From contig NZ_JAQOTJ010000024.1 in assembly GCF_028401955.1 (NCBI RefSeq), positions 1-50,849 on the forward strand: a stretch of 50,849 nt of DNA. Direction: 5' to 3'. Shown piece by piece: positions 50,500-50,849 of the stretch. The position numbers were made by a program, and so were the translations under genes. Position 1 is the stretch's first letter. Every line of letters starts with the position of its first letter. The stretch comes from Bacillus sp. BP-3. GTDB taxonomy: Bacteria > Bacillota > Bacilli > Bacillales > Bacillaceae_G. Under the pieces are notes generated by a model that saw nothing but the letters and a program-made list of their open reading frames with translations, had not been told where the DNA came from and ran no database searches.

Positions 50500-50528
50500 G
50501 CTTTGGAGTTTTCTCCAAAGCTTTTTTT
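50500..50528 (+). terminator. Terminator after lysS
   Basis: GCTTTGGAG pairs with CTCCAAAGC across TTTT and is followed by TTTTTTT. Begins directly after the lysS stop. Confidence 0.94.
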
Positions 50529-50566
50529 ATATTGTTTTATAAGGTGAAAAAAATTATAAAAAACTA

Positions 50567-50595
50567 TTGCATTTTAATTTATGAACTGGTATATT
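50567..50595 (+). promoter_or_regulatory. rRNA operon promoter P1
   Basis: TTGCAT (50567-50572) and TATATT (50590-50595) are 17 bases apart, in the tandem arrangement typical of Bacillus rrn operons. Confidence 0.75.
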
Positions 50596-50651
50596 TATAT
50601 TCGTTGTCACGAACGGCAACGAGGTCAACAACTTAGAGATGAAAAAAGTTG

Positions 50652-50680
50652 TTGACAGAGAAATAACGAAATGTTATATT
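50652..50680 (+). promoter_or_regulatory. rRNA operon promoter P2
   Basis: TTGACA (50652-50657) and TATATT (50675-50680) are 17 bases apart. It is the stronger of the two by consensus, about 90 bases before the 16S gene. Confidence 0.85.
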
Positions 50681-50705
50681 AATAAAGTCGCTTTGAGCGG
50701 CAGAT

Positions 50706-50722
50706 GAGTTCTTTGAAAACTG
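50706..50722 (+). promoter_or_regulatory. boxA-like antitermination site in the rrn leader
   Basis: GAGTTCTTTGAAAACTG matches the leader boxA region of Bacillus rRNA operons, where Nus factors assemble to prevent early termination. Confidence 0.65.
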
Positions 50723-50774
50723 AACGAAACAAACAACGTGAAACGTCAATTTTTATTTATGATGCTAGACAAAC

Positions 50775-50849
<75 letters not shown>

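Overview
The window is an ordinary, gene-dense, AT-rich stretch of a Firmicute chromosome lying between two ribosomal RNA operons. It opens on the last bases of a 23S gene plus 5S and closes on the first 75 bases of a 16S gene. Gene order and protein sequences follow the Bacillus subtilis csfB-to-lysS interval closely. The rRNA operon directly after lysS, the protein sequences and the interspersed intergenic repeats point to the Bacillus cereus group or a close relative. The species assignment is an inference from memory and cannot be tested here.

Layout. 1-242: 23S tail, 5S, terminator. 568-747: csfB (gin), a short sigma-G inhibitor gene. 926-7201: yaaO, tmk, holB, ricT (yaaT), yabA, then yabB, yazA, rsmI. 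7223-7507: abrB on the minus strand, the only clear minus-strand gene, with its promoter and a Spo0A box. 8034-13851: metS, tatD, yabE, rnmV, ksgA. 14216-18856: yabG, veg, sspF, ispE, purR, ridA, spoVG. 19244-26967: glmU, prs, pth (spoVC), fin, mfd, spoVT. 27187-32478: yabM, yabN (mazG), rqcP (yabO), yabP, yabQ, divIC, yabR. 32646-32802: tRNA-Met and tRNA-Glu. 33171-42920: spoIIE, tilS, hprT, ftsH, coaX, hslO, cysK. 43113-50499: the folate cluster pabB-pabA-pabC-folP-folB-folK, then yazB, dusB and lysS. 50529-50849: tandem rRNA promoters, leader and 16S start.

The genes combine housekeeping work (DNA replication and repair, tRNA and rRNA maturation, translation, PRPP, isoprenoid, folate and cysteine synthesis) with a dense sporulation programme. 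Candidate promoters for sigma-F, sigma-G, sigma-K and sigma-H, and Spo0A-type sites, can be read directly from the sequence in front of csfB, fin, spoVT, sspF, yabG, spoVG, abrB and spoIIE. They fit the roles known for these genes in B. subtilis.

I found no CRISPR array, prophage, insertion sequence, toxin-antitoxin pair, defence island or biosynthetic cluster, and nothing I would call a new system. The least explained material is intergenic: a structured repeat present in three copies (near 765, 7657 and 19046), a second family with a conserved ATAAAGTGAAACTTC core in five places (two starting at a stop codon), a 32-base direct repeat between ksgA and yabG, and a large perfect hairpin upstream of ridA. 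Several genes present in the B. subtilis order (xpaC, yaaN, darA, yaaR, ctc, yabS, yabT) are missing at their expected places.
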